A stretch of 7,041 nucleotides of DNA from Sulfuricellaceae bacterium (GTDB taxonomy: Bacteria > Pseudomonadota > Gammaproteobacteria > Burkholderiales > UBA9220): positions 1 through 7,041 of the forward strand of contig JAIOJO010000262.1 in assembly GCA_019911985.1 (NCBI GenBank), read 5' to 3'. Every line of letters starts with the position of its first letter. The stretch's first letter is position 1. The position numbers and the translations under genes are program-made. Under the pieces are notes generated by a model that saw only the letters and a program-made list of their open reading frames with translations, was not told the DNA's origin and did not search any database. Of the stretch, positions 6,588 through 7,041 are shown piece by piece.

Positions 6588-7041
6588 CTACAAATCGTAG
6601 CCGTAGGATTTGATTACCGCCTTCGCCTTATCGCCTTTCAGGTATTCCATCAGCGCGGTGGCCGCCGCATTGCCCCGGCCCTTGGCGAGGATAACCGCGT
6701 CCTGGCGTATCGGCGCGTGCAGGCCGGCGGGCACGACCCAAGCCGATCCACCGGTCAGCTTGCCGTCCTTGAACACCTGGGACAAGGCGACGAAACCCAG
6801 CTCGGCGTTGCCGGTGGAGATGAACTGGTAGGTTTGGGCGATATTCTCCCCCTGCACGAACTTGGGCTGCGTCGCGGACAGCAGGCCGAGCTTGCTCAGC
6901 GTTTCCACCGCGGCGGCGCCGTAGGGGGCGAGCTTAGCGTTGGCGATGGCGATGTGTTGGAAATCGCCTTTCTTCAGCACCGCCCCCTGATCGTCCACGT
7001 ATCCGGGCTTGGCGCTCCACAACGCCAGTTGGCCGATGGCG
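6588..7041 (-). CDS. modA: Molybdate ABC transporter substrate-binding protein (C-terminal part, cut by window edge)
   Basis: This is the periplasmic molybdate-binding protein; only the last 150 residues are present and the gene continues past the right edge. Recognisable ModA segments are IAIANAKLAPYGAAAVETL, then TYQFISTGNAELGFVALSQV, then the ending MEYLKGDKAKAVIKSYGYDL. The reading frame stays open to the last base of the window (AIGQLALWSAKPGYV), so a TTG at 7022-7020 is not a real start. The N-terminal signal peptide and first lobe lie outside. The stop (TAG) is 11 bases before modB, consistent with an operon. The promoter and any ModE site would lie beyond the right edge. The family is sure; the choice between molybdate and tungstate is not decidable here. 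Confidence 0.94.
   Translation of the reverse strand, partial: AIGQLALWSAKPGYVDDQGAVLKKGDFQHIAIANAKLAPYGAAAVETLSKLGLLSATQPKFVQGENIAQTYQFISTGNAELGFVALSQVFKDGKLTGGSAWVVPAGLHAPIRQDAVILAKGRGNAAATALMEYLKGDKAKAVIKSYGYDL

Overview
The window carries seven genes, all on the minus strand and read from right to left. In transcription order they are modA (partial), modB, modC, a HupT/HoxJ-type histidine kinase, hupS, hupL and hupC (partial). Coding density is high. The base composition looks moderately GC-rich, with AT-rich islands only in the two intergenic gaps. The closest families I recognise (HupT/HoxJ kinases, membrane-bound uptake hydrogenases with a cytochrome b subunit, a sigma54-type promoter) point to a proteobacterium, probably beta- or gammaproteobacterial. 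I cannot name a genus from the sequence.

Right part (about 4829-7041): a molybdate ABC transporter operon. The end of modA (periplasmic binding protein) is followed 11 bases later by modB (permease), which overlaps modC (ATPase with a C-terminal Mop/TOBE domain) by four bases. A perfect 28-bp palindrome lies 15 bases after the modC stop and probably marks the end of the unit.

Middle part (3097-4828): a soluble PAS-domain histidine kinase of the HupT type, which in known systems controls hydrogenase transcription. A 221-bp AT-rich gap then separates it from hupS. This gap holds a good -24/-12 (sigma54) promoter candidate, an IHF-like site and a near-palindrome at about -109. That is the expected layout for control by a HupR/HoxA-type enhancer-binding regulator. 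No response regulator gene and no hydrogen-sensing HupUV/HoxBC hydrogenase lie in the window.

Left part (1-3096): a membrane-bound uptake [NiFe]-hydrogenase. HupS has a twin-arginine signal, a C-terminal membrane anchor and the two extra cysteines that give an oxygen-tolerant proximal [4Fe-3S] cluster. HupL has all four Ni-ligand cysteines and a 15-residue removable C-terminal tail. HupC is the cytochrome b anchor that passes electrons to quinone. hupS and hupL overlap by four bases, and hupC begins 12 bases after hupL behind a strong ribosome binding site.

Together, the left and middle parts form a regulated H2-oxidation module for aerobic or microaerobic conditions, next to an independent molybdate uptake operon. 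I see no mobile element, CRISPR array, RNA gene or clearly new system. The points of most interest are the regulatory region of hupS and the two palindromes.
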